This document shows positions 43,787 through 58,140 of a stretch of 64,000 nt of DNA, one piece after another; position 1 is the first letter of the stretch; each line of letters begins with the position of its first letter. The DNA is taken from assembly GCA_002682825.1 (NCBI GenBank), contig NOKP01000007.1, positions 1,772,182-1,836,181 on the forward strand. The letters are read 5' to 3'. The translations under genes and the position numbers were made by a program. This DNA is from Neonectria sp. B-13. Taxonomy: Eukaryota; Ascomycota; Sordariomycetes; Hypocreales; Nectriaceae. Under the pieces are notes generated by a model. That model ran no database searches and was not told the DNA's origin. It saw nothing but the letters and a program-made list of their open reading frames with translations.

Positions 43787-45141
43787 CTCACCGAACGCAT
43801 TGCGGGCTTACCGGGCATGGCTGCTGTGGAATCGCGGCTAAAACCGAGTAGGAATTGAACCTGAACCTGAACTTACACACCAGTGCAAGTGCTGTGCACA
43901 TTATGGCTTTCGGAACAGTAACCCCGCTATCCGGCTCCAGGGGCCAGGCCATCAATGCCGCCGATGTCTAGACGCCGAGGTAGCAAATAACCTTCCCCCC
44001 CTGAGGAACCAACCCTGGATAAACCGTAGGCAATTGAAGGCAAAGAGAAGTGAAACCTGTATTGGTCCATCTTCCGACGGTGGCTGCATCTTCGCCACCA
44101 GTCTGGAGACGACGCGGACGCTGACGAACCCCCTGAGACGATAGGCCTCAGAGAGAGCAGTCGGACGTTATTGTCTCTGGATGCCTACGCCGACCGAGGT
44201 CCGCTTCTCAGAGATCTATGCCTGTATTACTACATGTCCATGATTAGCCTCGAGCGTCATCGCGACCGAGAGGAGGATAAGACCCACTTTGCTCTTCACA
44301 GTCCCTCTCAAGAATCTAAGAATTAGATCCAGAAGCTTCAAAAACCCCTCGAGTACACAGTGCCAATCCTCCAGGGATACATCAGCAACGATCACAAAGA
44401 CGAGCAACCAGTCTACTTTAGGCAGTATCCTCCGAAGCCCACCATGCCAATTCCAAGCCAGTACTAACCTACCTAGAAACTCTGTCCTCCACCTAGCCTT
44501 GTTCGTGCCCTAGGATGACTTCCTCTTTAAGACTCACGGGGATATCACCAATACATAGACGAACCACGCCGCCGCACTCCCACCCCGTTTGCGGTCCCAC
44601 GCCTCCACATCTCCCTTCTGAGAAAATCGGCGGAGGATGTGCGGAAAGACGCAAAGCTCTGGGCCAGCAGGTCATACTCACGTTTGAAGTTTTGGTGCCA
44701 AGTTTCGACCAGTTCTCAAGATGTCGCGAGCGCTTGGCCATTCGGGCCACCAAGAAGATGCTGAACTACTCGGAGTGTTGTGCCTAGGTCGTCCAAGCGT
44801 CGTAAGAGATCCTAGTATGTTGTTGGTGGTTTGCTAAGTTTATCTAGACCCCTTCTGGCTTGGGGTCTTGATACATCATCTTGGTGGAGTTTAACGGCCT
44901 GAACGAAGAACGGGACCACGTACGGAGTTGTTTCTGGGAAGGCATGTCGGAGCCTTCAGGTGCGCTGCTGCACTACGTTAGTGGAGACAGAGGAGCGATC
45001 AAGCCAGGCGCTTGACCTGGATAGCCGGGTTTGGCCGCGGGTGGACGAAGCTTATCTACCAGACGTCCCCTCATAGTCTGTTGCATACTCTATGGTAGAT
45101 CACTCCCTTCCTCCCAATTAGCCAGAGTTACCGCCCTCTAA
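43787..45141. other. Intergenic, no gene recognised
   Basis: Several open frames of 60-90 codons on both strands, none with a recognisable domain. No repeat identified. Confidence 0.35.
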
Positions 45142-45305
45142 ATTGACCGTGTTCCTAGGAACAAGGCGTATGGGGGAGGAGTGTGTATACTGTTCCTGAA
45201 AGCAGCCAGATTCTGTTATCCGGATTGATCGTGTTCCTGGGAACAGGGTGTATGTGAGAGGGGTGTGCATGCTGTTCCTGGGAACAGCCAGATTTTGTTG
45301 GAAGT
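45142..45305 (+). repeat. 82-bp tandem duplication rich in GTTCC/GGAAC palindromes
   Basis: Two units start at 45142 (ATTGACCGTG) and 45224 (ATTGATCGTG). Each contains two palindromic or near-palindromic sites: GTTCCTAGGAAC and GTTCCTGAAAGC in unit 1, GTTCCTGGGAAC twice in unit 2. The sites are about 46 bp apart within a unit. Confidence 0.8.
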
Positions 45306-45874
45306 TGATAATCGAGTGATAGCTCGTCTGCAGAGGTATCAGAGTCGTAGAGCGAGGCTACTGCGTGAGAGCCTAGACTTGTGATCGTTTTTTGACCGGT
45401 TGCCTCGATCGTGACACAAGATGCCTCGCTTGTGAAACTCAATCCTAAGCAAGTTCTGTTCCACATTACGTGCATGCTCTCGGCAGATGGCATCTATGGA
45501 ATAAGTCCTGATCCTGTCCTCGGCTTCACCGAGGCTCTTTTTCGTCTCGTCCCATGCAAGCCATGATATTGACGTCACCAATTGTATTTTTCTGGGCTAC
45601 CTACTAGAGGAGGTTTCGTGGTAATCTTATACGTATATTGTGTACTCCATGTATCCGTACTCAGCTGAGTCTCATGTTCCGCAGCTCTACCTGTTGAAGG
45701 TAGAACATTGTGTACACCTGGGTTTCTCCAGGATTCCAACATCGTAGACAGCAATCCACCATTATCAGGTCCATCATAGCATAATCTTCCGAAGAATAAC
45801 ACCCCGTTATTTCCAATATATCCCTGACTTGCACGGAAAAACTCCTGGATAAAGAAGTCATCCAATATTTCAAC
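45306..45874. other. 3' flank of the subtilisin gene
   Basis: No gene seen; minus-strand open frames here overlap the end of the protease and show no domain. Confidence 0.4.
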
Positions 45875-47319
<1,445 letters not shown>

Positions 47320-49967
47320 TATGGATCCTTTGATTGATTTATTGGTGATCTGGAAATGACCTAAAAGAGTGGGAATTGAGTCAAGCTTTTGGCCTGTGCT
47401 TGTTGTTTACTGTGATTGTTGCGGTTGATGAGTTGAGAGTAGAGGAAGGAAGATGGGCCATGGCCTTCTTATACTTCTTTGGGTCCCTAATGAGTCTTAA
47501 CTTGATCAAAGTAAAGATGGTTGGTGAACTTCGGAGGAAGACATGTGAACCCCCCTTCTGCATTCATGCCTGCCAAGGCACCACAATGTTAGGCATGGCG
47601 CCAACAATCATGGTATGTAGTCACCTAGTATTTTCCCCTAATTTGAGACTCATCCAAATCATCCCAAAGGCATAGCGAGTGTATTCAAGTATGATCTGTG
47701 TGTGCTGAACCTCCAGGGGCCTCATGTTGAAGCAGGCGCGGAACTAGGATGACTTGGCATGTGATAAAGGTCCCGAGCATCGTACCAGATAGCCAGAGGC
47801 ATTACTAGCACCTGTACGGAAGGATCTTTGCTACTGGTACATATCAAGCTACTTCTCGACAACCAGATGATTTTTCCAACATTATTTAAGCTTCAATATA
47901 TTGGACACCAGTTGTATGCCTCACCTGCATACCCCTCACAAGACGGCAGTAGCGGAGACTGCCGCTCCGTTGAATTTTTCTATACCCGGCATATGCGTAC
48001 GGTCGATGTCTAACCAATGCATGCATAGATAAGTCGGCGGAGTTTGCCGAGCAGTCCAGGGATACGAATAGTTACATTATTTCGTATTGCAATCCACAAT
48101 GACGAATTTTCGAATCAACTTTCCGTCCTTCAAAATCAGGTCAAAGGATGCGTTCCGAATGTAGATACTTTCCAGAGTCTAATGCTCTCACAAGACGTCT
48201 TTCAGCCTGCCGAGCCACACGTAAGGTTAAGCTCTCATACCTTCATTAGCATCGCTACCATAGGGCACAGCCCGCCATACTCGAATTCGGTCTTTCTAAT
48301 CGAGCATTTGCGGTGTTTTTGAGCATATACCGTCATACTGGGAGTTTAGAGGTTTAGCTACGAAATTATAATTGTGACTTGAGGTCATTCTGGTGTCATT
48401 CTGTCTGAGGTGTAAAAATTTTCAGGCATTATGCCAAGCCAGGGATCCGTAGGGTCGAGGCCCTGCAGGGAACAATATCCTTGACAAAGTAACATAGTGA
48501 CTCGGGATCTAGCTATAGACCTTTGCACTGGCTTCGGGACTTTCCGATATAAAATGCAACAGAGCGAGCTATGGAGAATCCAGAACAAGACAGACCTGTA
48601 AGGCCAACATCTAATCATATTTACCATGACTTATATTTGTCGTAGCCTTAATGCTAACTATTGAACCTTAATCTCATGCCGGCACCGGCAGGCTAGAAAG
48701 ATCTGCTGTGGGCCGACACCCGGCTAGAGAATCCCGACTTACGGCGATAATACTGCTAGAAGATACGTAAGCGCTAAAAGACTGTATTATTGCAGTTGCC
48801 CTCTTCCAGACGGCAATTAATTTTGTAAGGAAAATTTTCCACGCTAGCAGGATATGGGGCAGCTAGCAATTAGTTCAGTATCTGCGATTCTATTAATCTA
48901 CTTTTCATCATCTAGAGAGTCTTGCTTATAATGATGCATTGACATTTGTCGTTGACCGGTCATTGTTTGATGTTCCAATGGCGACAGGGCTTAGTGCATT
49001 GACCATGGGAGCTGTGTCCACTCAGAGCGCCATTAAAGAACAAGGGCCATAACACCGCAGATGAAACCATTATCTACGTCACCCTTCCGATCCTTGAGAA
49101 AGCATATCAACTGCCGACCATATTAGAAATCGATGAAATCGGGGTGCGGGGTGCCAAAGGTGCATTGCCTTACGATAGGCCATTTGAGGCCAAGATGGCT
49201 TGTCTAGAGAGTGCAGGATGTGGTGCTTTTCAGTGGGGCTGAATAAGCTCTCGGGACTGGCCGTATCCCTAATACCAATCAGAACATGACAGTCCCCCCT
49301 ATCCTGCTTGGCATAAGGCTTAGTAGTAAGATCCTTTTTCCAACGGACATCATACGTATTAGTGACGAAGTTTATAGTCTTTTAGGGACCATCACTAGAG
49401 ACCTGTAACGAGCTTATTTATCTGCCGCTGCGGGGTTTCGGCATTCACGAGTCAAGTGATGAGCCTCAGCGTTACATCTGGCATTGGGACACATTCAGCT
49501 GCACTGAGGTGTTTATACTATATTCACCCTGATGTGTGCTTGAGAGTATGTACAGCGTATCCAGCAGTATTGGCGTTGCTTTCTCAACATTGTGTTATCC
49601 CATTTTTAGGCCACGTTCGTGCGGGGAAAGTAAAAGAAAGAACGAGTAGCAACAGGACGCCGATTTCGAAATATACAGGAGCCATCGACCCAGTCCCAAT
49701 GGTCCCTCTTATCATTGAGGGCTGTAGCTTCGCTTAGGAAGAGATCGAGGAGCAACGAGGATACCGCCGCTATGTTTGTGCTGTTTTATCATGCAAAGAT
49801 ATTGGAGCTGAAGATGCAGTCCTCGCCCGAAGACGGCCCACGTAATTGGTGGTCACCGCTTTCTTTGCGGCAAGACGAGCACAGTGAGGCAGGCTGCTTC
49901 TTTGCCTTTCCTAACCTATTCTTCGATAGCATCTGGTTGTTCCGCTTATATTCCGCTTGATCAAGAT
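47320..49967. other. Long intergenic region without identified gene
   Basis: No convincing coding sequence. 48842-48880 shares CGCTAGCAGGAYATGGGGC with 17728-17765. Two short open frames near the protease start (47376-47675) are antisense leader. Confidence 0.4.
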
Positions 49968-50207
49968 TCATCTAACTTGAGCTAGAGAGCCGAGGTACTT
50001 CCTATTTCTGGCTAAGGCTACTAGTGATGTCTTTCTCGTTTGCTCTACGAAGGACTTACTGAGCGTGCAAGCTACCCCGGTGTTGACTAAGGCCTTGATG
50101 GGAAAAGGATTAAGTGCGACAAGCAAACAGGGTAATGGTATATTAGAGAACGCTACAGGGCTTATACGACGGCGAGTAGGACGGAGGCGACGTTCTAACA
50201 ATATCAT
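49968..50207 (-). pseudogene. Possible retropepsin (LTR-retrotransposon protease) scrap
   Basis: A 79-codon open frame contains FPIKALVNTGVACTLSKSFV, which resembles the retropepsin core in which A-L-V-D-T-G-A is expected; here Asp is Asn (a G-to-A change). Nothing else of gag or pol is readable around it. Weak, single-motif evidence. Confidence 0.3.
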
Positions 50208-51676
50208 GACGTCCTTTATTCATATTCTTTTCTTGTTCCTTCCTTCCGGTTCTCTCCGTCTCTTTTCTACTCTTCTTCTAAAGCGATGTAAGCTTTGTAA
50301 TACTATTCTCTAATATAGCAAAATACGCACCATCTCGGTCAAGCTGGATGGCGAAGGAGAGATTGTCTTATGAGAAACCGAGCTAACGGCCAAAGTCATG
50401 AGATTGCGTTGATAATGGTTAGATCAACCTACTTCAAATAGAAGTAAATGACCTTAGGGCTTTGCTATTAGCTCACGTGGAAGATTGCTCTTGCGATATC
50501 AAGCACGATCACTGCGGGATCTCAAACTCTAGTCAGGTTTTCGTTGCGCGGCGAATCCTAGGCTCCTCCTCGACGTCGAGCGGGGAGAGGACCATTAGTC
50601 CATCCAACTAGCGGACGCAAGCTTGAGGTCTAGGGGCTACGATCGCCATTCACATGTGAACTCAACGGACCCCTGCGAACTCGAAGACTCCCGTGGAAGG
50701 ACATTGCAACCATCGTCAAGATCTTGCCAACTGCTGGAACTTACTTTTTCACCTCCGAGGGATACAGCCAAAAGCCCCGAAAATTGTACCACACTTTGTG
50801 CAGGCTTAGGTACGCTAAGGAAGGGAATCGAGTCAGATGATCCTGCCTTACATTGTGGCCGCCCTGCTTTTTCACATCTTCGGGCCACCGATCCTAGGAC
50901 ATCCCCTCACAAGGCGCAACGACACAACCTCCTATACGATTTCGCTTCCACATCGACCCCTCCCTATCCCTCCCAATCCTATCAGTCTGCTCCCTTCAAT
51001 GTCTAAATCCACTTAACTTTACCCCTAACTGCATCAAGACCCTACGACCAGGCTCTCGCTCAACTGCCGATATTCGTCTTCCTTCAAGAGTGTGAGGGGC
51101 TATGGCTGAAACTTTAGATGCCTTGACATTAGGTGGGTAAAAGGTTTTGAAAACAGTAGTATGACCATTAGCACGGTCACCGAAAATGAAAGCTTTGTGG
51201 CGCAGATGGCTGCCCTACAACTGAGCACTAAGTACAGAATGCCAATAGGCAACCCCAAACTTAAGCTCAGACTTTCTATAACATAATACGTCTAAAATAA
51301 GCATTTACACTCCAAACATCAGCCTCTTACTGCCATCACAGCCTTAGATTATTCATATTATACTATAATTACCTTTCTTATCTCCTCATATAACCCAAAT
51401 ATAGAACAAGGCATTTACACTAAATCATTATGATTTCATCATTACTGTCTTTCCCTAAGCTTTAAAAGTGAGACTGGTGATGGTGATAGACTTGCGCTTG
51501 CTCCTGTTCGTACTCGGTAGGAGTGTTTTTGGCGTTTTGTTTAAGACCAGCTACTACCGCACCTACTTGGTCCGCTCTGACAAACTATCGCTGCTCAGTC
51601 ACCCTTATCGCTTCATTCAAACCCTGCCCGTGAACGCACAGATACTACACAGCCCTCCCTGCGCCGCCTGTTCACC
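50208..51676. other. Intergenic region upstream of the CYTH gene
   Basis: No gene recognised. AT-rich patch at 51.25-51.45 kb. Transcription of the CYTH gene must start in the right part; a pyrimidine-rich run precedes the ATG. Confidence 0.4.
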
Positions 51677-52477
51677 ATGACCGCCATTGTCAACTCCTTA
51701 CCGCAGGCAGCGCCAAATATGACACCCGAGTACGAGGTCAAGCTCCTGCTCGAATCCACCGCAGTCCTCGGCCCTAACAAGGAGCTCACGAGCAACGTCC
51801 TGTCGACCTTTGACATGCTGCCAAGCGTCACCAAGATGAATGTCCAGTTTCTCGACACGAGCTGCAAGGACATCTATACCGCCGGCTGGAGCGCCCGCAT
51901 CCGCAAGACTGAGAACGAGGATGACTTGGAGCTGACGTATAAGAAGCGGTATGCCATCATAGGCGGTGACATTGACGCCGCGCTCACCACGGCTAATAAT
52001 GATGGTTTCGATGCCGGCGATGCGAACTACGAGGCGCAAGTCGAATGGGGCTACCAGAAGCAGACACTCTCTATCAGCCGCAAGAAGAAGGCGGTGGATT
52101 CTGGGAATACCGAGCTGGACCTGCCGGGGACGAGCGACTCGTGTGCCATGCTGATCGACAAAGCGCCCGATAAGTTCGACAACTGGCGGCCAAGCAACTG
52201 GGGCACCCGCGCATTGGCAGAGTCACGTATTTTTGGGCCGGTTCTCGCCAAGCGCTCCATTGGCACGTGGGAGGGGATGCGGCTCTATATCGAGGTCTGG
52301 CCCATCTGCAACTGCGCGGGCACGGGACTCGACTACCTCGTCGAGGCGTCTTTCAAGACGGAGAGAAGCACGACAGCCTCGACTAAGCACGACAGCTTCA
52401 TCTCCTACCTGAAGGGCAAGGGTTGGTTTCTCGCGGAGGACTCGCTGAAGACGCAGCTCATTATGGAGCGCTATTAA
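51677..52477 (+). CDS. CYTH-like (triphosphate tunnel) domain protein
   Basis: Single-exon protein of 266 residues. PEYEVKLLLE near residue 18 carries the E-x-E-x-K signature of the CYTH superfamily (adenylate cyclase class IV/thiamine triphosphatase-type tunnel enzymes that act on organic triphosphates with divalent metal). Alternating charged strands follow as expected: TAGWSARIRKTENEDDLELT (R-x-R and E-x-E positions), RLYIEVWPI, YLVEASFKTE. No signal peptide. The substrate cannot be told. It is the last intact gene before the AT-rich block, with normal GC-rich codon use ending abruptly at 52.5 kb. Confidence 0.7.
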   Translation: MTAIVNSLPQAAPNMTPEYEVKLLLESTAVLGPNKELTSNVLSTFDMLPSVTKMNVQFLDTSCKDIYTAGWSARIRKTENEDDLELTYKKRYAIIGGDIDAALTTANNDGFDAGDANYEAQVEWGYQKQTLSISRKKKAVDSGNTELDLPGTSDSCAMLIDKAPDKFDNWRPSNWGTRALAESRIFGPVLAKRSIGTWEGMRLYIEVWPICNCAGTGLDYLVEASFKTERSTTASTKHDSFISYLKGKGWFLAEDSLKTQLIMERY

Positions 52478-53374
52478 TATAGAAAGTTACTAGGCACAGG
52501 GATGGTTCTTACTCTGGCTTCCGCGATAATGGACTCCGAAGAAGAAAAAGATTTTGGATTTTGGATTAAATATTATCCCATCAGCTGCAATTTACTATCT
52601 AGTTGACCTCCTCGCAATACACGACATAATTAGGTTATAATTTATCTGCCCTATGACGTAGTTTTGACTCTTTCAACGAAGCTATAGAACGAGACTCAAG
52701 GCCGGTTTGTCTGATTCTTGGGATTTGCATTATGTTCTGCTGGTATACGAAGTCAAGACTATAATTCTCTCCACACTTGAGATTCTATCTTGATGTAAAT
52801 GGCAATCAACCTATTCATATAGACTTGCGAAGCTGAATTGTGTGGCTAACTGTTGGCTTACTATAGCAGTGATTACATTGGATGTTAAGGGTATAGAGTA
52901 AGAGATCCGCCCTATAGTATACATTCTATAGTAGTGTCTGTATAAATGGCTTTAGCACTAATTATAACTCATTAAAACATTATTACACTATATAACTTAT
53001 ATTAAAGATTAATAGCTAGCGCTTGTTCAGTAAGAATATAGCTGACTGTACGTTTTATCCTAATAGTAAGATAAGTAGTAATAGTATAGTAAGTATTAAT
53101 AATATAATTAGCTATACTCTATATATACTATCTTAGTAGCTAGATATATAGGAAAACTATAATAATACTATAATAATATAACTAATAGTACAATTTGTCT
53201 TAATAGTAAGATAAGCTATAAGAATAGTATATATAGCTAGCTAAAAATTATATCTTAGTTTAGAATTATATCTTTTAACTATAACTTATACTTTTTCAAC
53301 TTTAATTAACTAATTATTTTAAAGTTTACTAATAATACTATTTTATATTCTTTTATCTTATATATATAATAATT
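52478..53374. other. Left margin of the AT-rich block
   Basis: GC content declines stepwise. From about 52.98 kb the sequence is nearly pure A/T with TATAATA-type words. No gene; probably older repeat remnants without readable ends. Confidence 0.6.
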
Positions 53375-54464
53375 CACTATTGAAACTACTGTTTGGACCA
53401 CTGTTTCTGCTTATCTATGATTGCACTAAATCATATGTTTCCTTTGCTTAAGCTTAACAGGGGAATAGATCTTTGGATTTTAAACCTAATTATTGACTTT
53501 TGCCCCCTCTACCACTATCAGTCCACTAACACTAGGAACAACCATTAGGCTTCCAACTCCCTCTGCCAAATCCCTCTATGCAGCTTTATGGCCAATGTTA
53601 GAGATGACCAGATTCCCTTGGTTTCTAATGCATTACTCCTTCAGCTATAGGTTGGTCAGAATGATATTATCTATTAACTGTATAATCCATAAGGTATAGA
53701 TAGAATCATATAGCTTCTTAAGGAACTCCTTCTCTATAGTAGTAATATTACTATTCCTTTCTAGCTTTAGAACTAGCCTCTTTAGAAAGAGCTATTCTAT
53801 TATAATTCACTACATAGTTATTATATTAAGCTTTATTTCCTCTTATAATAGGATATTATAATTAAAAACTACTAATTAGACTAATTCCTTAGGTCTAAAA
53901 TAGTTAATTATAGGCTATTTTATATACTTTAGGCTAGACTTTTAAGCTATAATTTATAGTATAAAAATAAGGCTTAAATGTTCTTTTAATTTAATATATA
54001 AGTTATATAAGAGCCTATATATATAGCTTAGTAAGGGCTTATTAGGCTATAGTATAATTCAGATAATAGTTATCTTATGTAATTAATAGTATAGTTATTA
54101 TATTATTTAGAAGGTTAAATAGAATATAAAGAGGTAAGTAACTTAGAAAGTGTAAAAGTTAGCTAGGCTTTTATCCTAAAGGGTTTTAGCCTTTTCTAAG
54201 GTCTAGCTTTTCTAAGATCTAGCTTTTCTAAGATCTAGCTTTTCTAAGATCTAGCTTTTCTAAGATCTAGCTTTTCTAGCTGATTAAGGCAGTAAAACTT
54301 ATATCTTAACTTTATAATAGAAACTTTTATCTCCTTAAGTTATTATTGCTTTAGGCTTAGGTATTAAGCCTATTATATTATTGCTTTTTCTATTTTCTTT
54401 TATACTGTTTAACCTTTAGCTTCTTCTCTAGGTATATACTACTAAGGACTATTATATCTAAATA
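53375..54464 (-). mobile_element. Element E copy 1 (minus), 10-bp target duplication
   Basis: Starts CACTATTGAAACTACTGTTT and ends ATTATATCTAAATA. It is flanked by the perfect direct repeat TATAATAATT (53365-53374 and 54465-54474). The first 330 bp keep more G/C than the rest. It contains five units of the 16-bp minisatellite (CTAGCTTTTCTAAGAT) at about 54200-54275. Length 1090 bp. Confidence 0.88.
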
Positions 54465-54575
54465 TATAATAATTAAGTTTAATCTTAAGATCTAAAATAG
54501 TTTAATAGTAGAAAGAGATAAAAAATAATACTTTAAATAAATAATAGTCTTTTAATAAGATATATAGAAATATAT

Positions 54576-56620
54576 TATTATTAAAACTACTATTTAAACT
54601 ATTATTTCTACTTATTTATAATTATACTAAATAGTTATATATTTCCTTTGCTTAAGCTTAATAGGGGGATAAATCTTTGAATTTTAAACCTAATTATTAA
54701 CTTTTGCCCCCTCTATCTACTAACATTAGGAATAACTATTAGGCTTTTAACTCCTTCTACTAAATCCCTTTATACTTTATAGTTAATATTAGAAATAACT
54801 ATAGTATAATTCCTTTAGTTTCTAATGTATTACTCCTTTAGCTATAAGTTAATTAGAATAATATTATCTATTAACTATATAATCTATAAGGTATAAATAG
54901 AGTTATATAGCTTCTTAAAGAACTCTTTCTTTATAATAGTAATATTACTATTTCTTTCTAGCTTTAGAGCTAGCCTCTTTAGAAAGAGCTATTCTATTAT
55001 AATCTATTAAGCTATTATTATATTAAGCTAGATTCTATCTTATAATAGAATATTATAGCTAAAGACTATTAATTAAATTAATTTCTTAGGTTTAAAATAG
55101 TTAATTATAGGCTATTTTATATACTTTAAGTTAAACTTTTAAGCTATAATTTATAGTATAGAAATAAGGCTTAGATATTTTTTTAATTCATTATATAGGT
55201 TATATAAAAGCTTATTTATAGTAATTTTAGCCTTAGTTAATATTATCTAATAGATTAAGATAATATAGTAGATAATATATAGCAGTTAATACAGTAAGAT
55301 ACTATACCTAGTACTATTAATCCTAATAACTTAAATATAATAAGCTTTCCTAGTAATATGATTTATATTAATATTATATCTTAAGCCTATTTTTATAATC
55401 TATCTAAGTCCTTTTTTCTAACCTTAATATCCAATTTATAAAAAGCTTATCCTAAACTATAGTATATATAAATAACTATCTTTTATTAAGCTAATAAGTC
55501 TAACTAGCCTTCTTCCCTCTTTCTTAATATACTATAATACAATATAATATAATTATAATACATTCTATTATTACCTACTATATCTTATAACCTAATAGTA
55601 AGAAATAAAGCTATAAGGTATATAAAACAGAATACTATTACTCTCTAGATAGAGAGATTAAGCTTATTAAATATAAGTAATAGCTTTATTAGGCTAAAAT
55701 CTATAATCTTAGTAGCTTTAAGTCTAACTATACAGTAGTTGGTACTATTCAAATAGTATATCTAGTTATATTTAGCTACTACCTACTCTTAAACAATAAA
55801 GGTACTAAAATCAATAATATTAGCTTTATTAGAAAGGAAAAGGAGTTTCTTAAAAAGCTTACTAGAAGATTGGAAGCTAGGTTATCCTAGGATAAAGCTA
55901 TTATTAATAAATTAACTAAAGACAAATATGCCCTATGGTTCTAAGAGCTACTAGGGTGCATAGAGCTAGTGCAGATAGCTAGCTAGTCTAGCATTATAAA
56001 ATTAGGGGGAAGGATTATATGCTAGGAATAGGGTTAAGAAAAAACTTAAACTAAATAGAAAAGGTAGATAGGTTTAGATTAAATATAAAGGTTAATAAAG
56101 AACTTTAAAACCAATCAAGCTTAAGACAAAGAAATCAATATATAATATAGTAATTATTATACATTAGATTCCCTTATAGAGGGATATAAAAGCTTATATA
56201 TATAGCTTAGTAAGAGCTTATTAAGCTATAGTATAATTTAGATAGTTATCTTATACAATTAGTAGTATAATTATTATATTATATAGAAGGTTAAATAGAA
56301 TATAAAAGAGTAACTTAGAAAGTATAAAGATTAACTAAGCTTTTATCCTAAGAGGTTTTAGTCTTTTTTAAGATATAACTTTTCTAAGGTTTAGCTTTTC
56401 TAAGATTTAGCTTTTCTAAGATCTAGCTTTTTTAGCTAATTAGAGTAATAAAACTTATACTTTAACTTTATAGTAGAAACTTTTATCTTCTTAAGTTATT
56501 ATTACCTTAGGCTTAAGTATTAAGCCTATTATATTATTATTTTTTCTATTTTCTTTTATACTATTTAATCTTTAGTTCTTTCTCTAGGTATATACTATTA
56601 AGAACTATTATATCTAAATA
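54576..56620 (-). mobile_element. Element E copy 2 (minus), split by a later insertion
   Basis: The mutated start TATTATTAAAAC corresponds to CACTATTGAAAC; the end is ATTATATCTAAATA. Flanks share TAGAAATATAT. At about 55215 the copy is interrupted and resumes near 56186. The minisatellite at about 56380-56435 has four units. It is heavily mutated throughout. Confidence 0.82.
55215..56186. mobile_element. Insertion nested in element E copy 2, unidentified
   Basis: About 955-970 bp absent from the other E copies, bordered on both sides by ATATAAAAGCTTA, consistent with a short target duplication. A patch at 55.92-56.04 kb retains G/C (ATGCCCTATGGTTCTAAGAG, GGTGCATAGAGCTAGTGCAG) and reads like the mutated tail of a protein gene with stops at CAG/CGA/TGG-derived codons. 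Family not recognised. Confidence 0.6.
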
Positions 56621-56857
56621 TAGAAATATATTATATAAGTATTTTAATTAATTAGCTTAAAGTTATATTAAATATTATATATATAGTTAAATAGTTTAAT
56701 ATTTAATACTTTTTAATAGGAAAGTATTTTATAAGATTAATTATTAAGTTAAAAGTAGGAAAGAATATTAGTAAGATATTAAAAAGACTTATAATTAGTT
56801 TAATAATTAGTATTATAGAAGATAGAGATTTAACCTAGAATTATATAAAGATTTAAA

Positions 56858-57883
56858 TATTTAGATATAATAGTCCTTAGTAGCACACACCTAGAGAAGG
56901 GGCTAAAGGTTAAATAGTATAAAAGAAAATAGAAAAAAAAACAGTATAATAGGCTTAATACCTAAGCCTAAGGCAACAATAACTCAAGGAGATAAAAGTT
57001 TCTACTATAAAGTTAAGGTATAAGTTTTACTGCCCCAATCAGCTAGAAAAGCTAGATCTTGGAAAAGCTAGATCTTGGAAAAGCTAGACCTTGGAAAAGC
57101 TAGATCTTAGAAAAGGCTAAAACCCCTTAGGATAAAAGCCCAGCCTCTGCGCTTTCCAGGTTACCTCTTCGCATTCTATCCGACCTTCCAAATAACACAA
57201 CAACCATACTACTGATCGCACAAGATGACTGCCTTCTAAATCACACTACAGCCCAGCAAGCCCTTGCCAAGCTACACCTACAGGCTCTTATATGACCTAT
57301 ATAGCCTATTTCAAGAGGATCTAAGCCTCATTTCTAAACTGCAAATTATAGTTCAAAAGTCTAACCTATAAAATATAAAAGAGGTCAAAACCAATCAATA
57401 CTCTAAGGCTAAGGAATTAGTCCAGTTAACAGTCTTTAGTTATTGCATCCTACTGTAAGATAGAATCTAGCCTAATAGAGCAATAGCCCAATAGATTGCA
57501 ATAGAATAGATCTTTCTAGAGGGACTAGCTTTAAAGCTAGAAAGGAATAATAATACTACTAATGTAGAGAAGAGGTTCATTGATAGTCTAAAGCACGATG
57601 ACTATGTCTTATAGGTCATACAGCTAATGAGCAATGCTATAATAACCAACCTGCAACCAAAGGAGTAATGCATTAGAAAGCAAGAGAATCTAGTCATCTC
57701 TAACATCGGCCATAAAGCATGGAGGGATTTGGCAGAGGGAGTTCTATGGAGGGGGCAAAAGTCAATAATTAGGTTCAAAATCCAAAGATCTATCCCCCTG
57801 TTAAGCTCAAGCAAAGGAAACACATGATTCAGCGCAATCGCAGATAAGCAGAAACAGTAGTCCAAACAGTAGTTTCAACAGTG
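56858..57883 (+). mobile_element. Element E copy 3 (plus), best preserved
   Basis: Opposite orientation: starts TATTTAGATATAATAGTCC and ends AGTAGTTTCAACAGTG, with AAAGATTTAAA on both sides. The part 57130-57883 is strikingly less A/T-rich than any other copy and preserves codons such as LALKLERNNNTTNVEKRFID and VISNIGHKAWRDLAEG (plus strand, about 57.52-57.75 kb) with stops mostly at TAA/TAG where CAA/CAG would fit, so the element once carried a reading frame. I do not recognise that protein. Four minisatellite units in reverse orientation lie at about 57045-57115. Confidence 0.85.
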
Positions 57884-58140
57884 AAAGATTTAAATATAAT
57901 TAAAAAATTCTTTCTTAGTAAATAAAGGTAAAAGCTTAAGCTTTAAGCTTAATAAGCTTATTTCTTTTATCTTTCTATAGTAAAAACTCTTAAGTCCTTA
58001 TCCCTTAAAATAATAATAAAAAGAAAAGACCCTTTTCCCTTCTTCCCTTCTTAACTTTCCTTATAGCTACTCTTCCTTCTATATTTAATTATATTCCTAC
58101 TAGTAACTAACTAGCCTATTTAGCTCTTAGCTCTTACTAT

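Noticed and set aside
57602..57865. 87-codon minus-strand open frame in the AT-rich block
   Set aside because: Lies in the best preserved element copy; the proteinlike signal is on the opposite strand.
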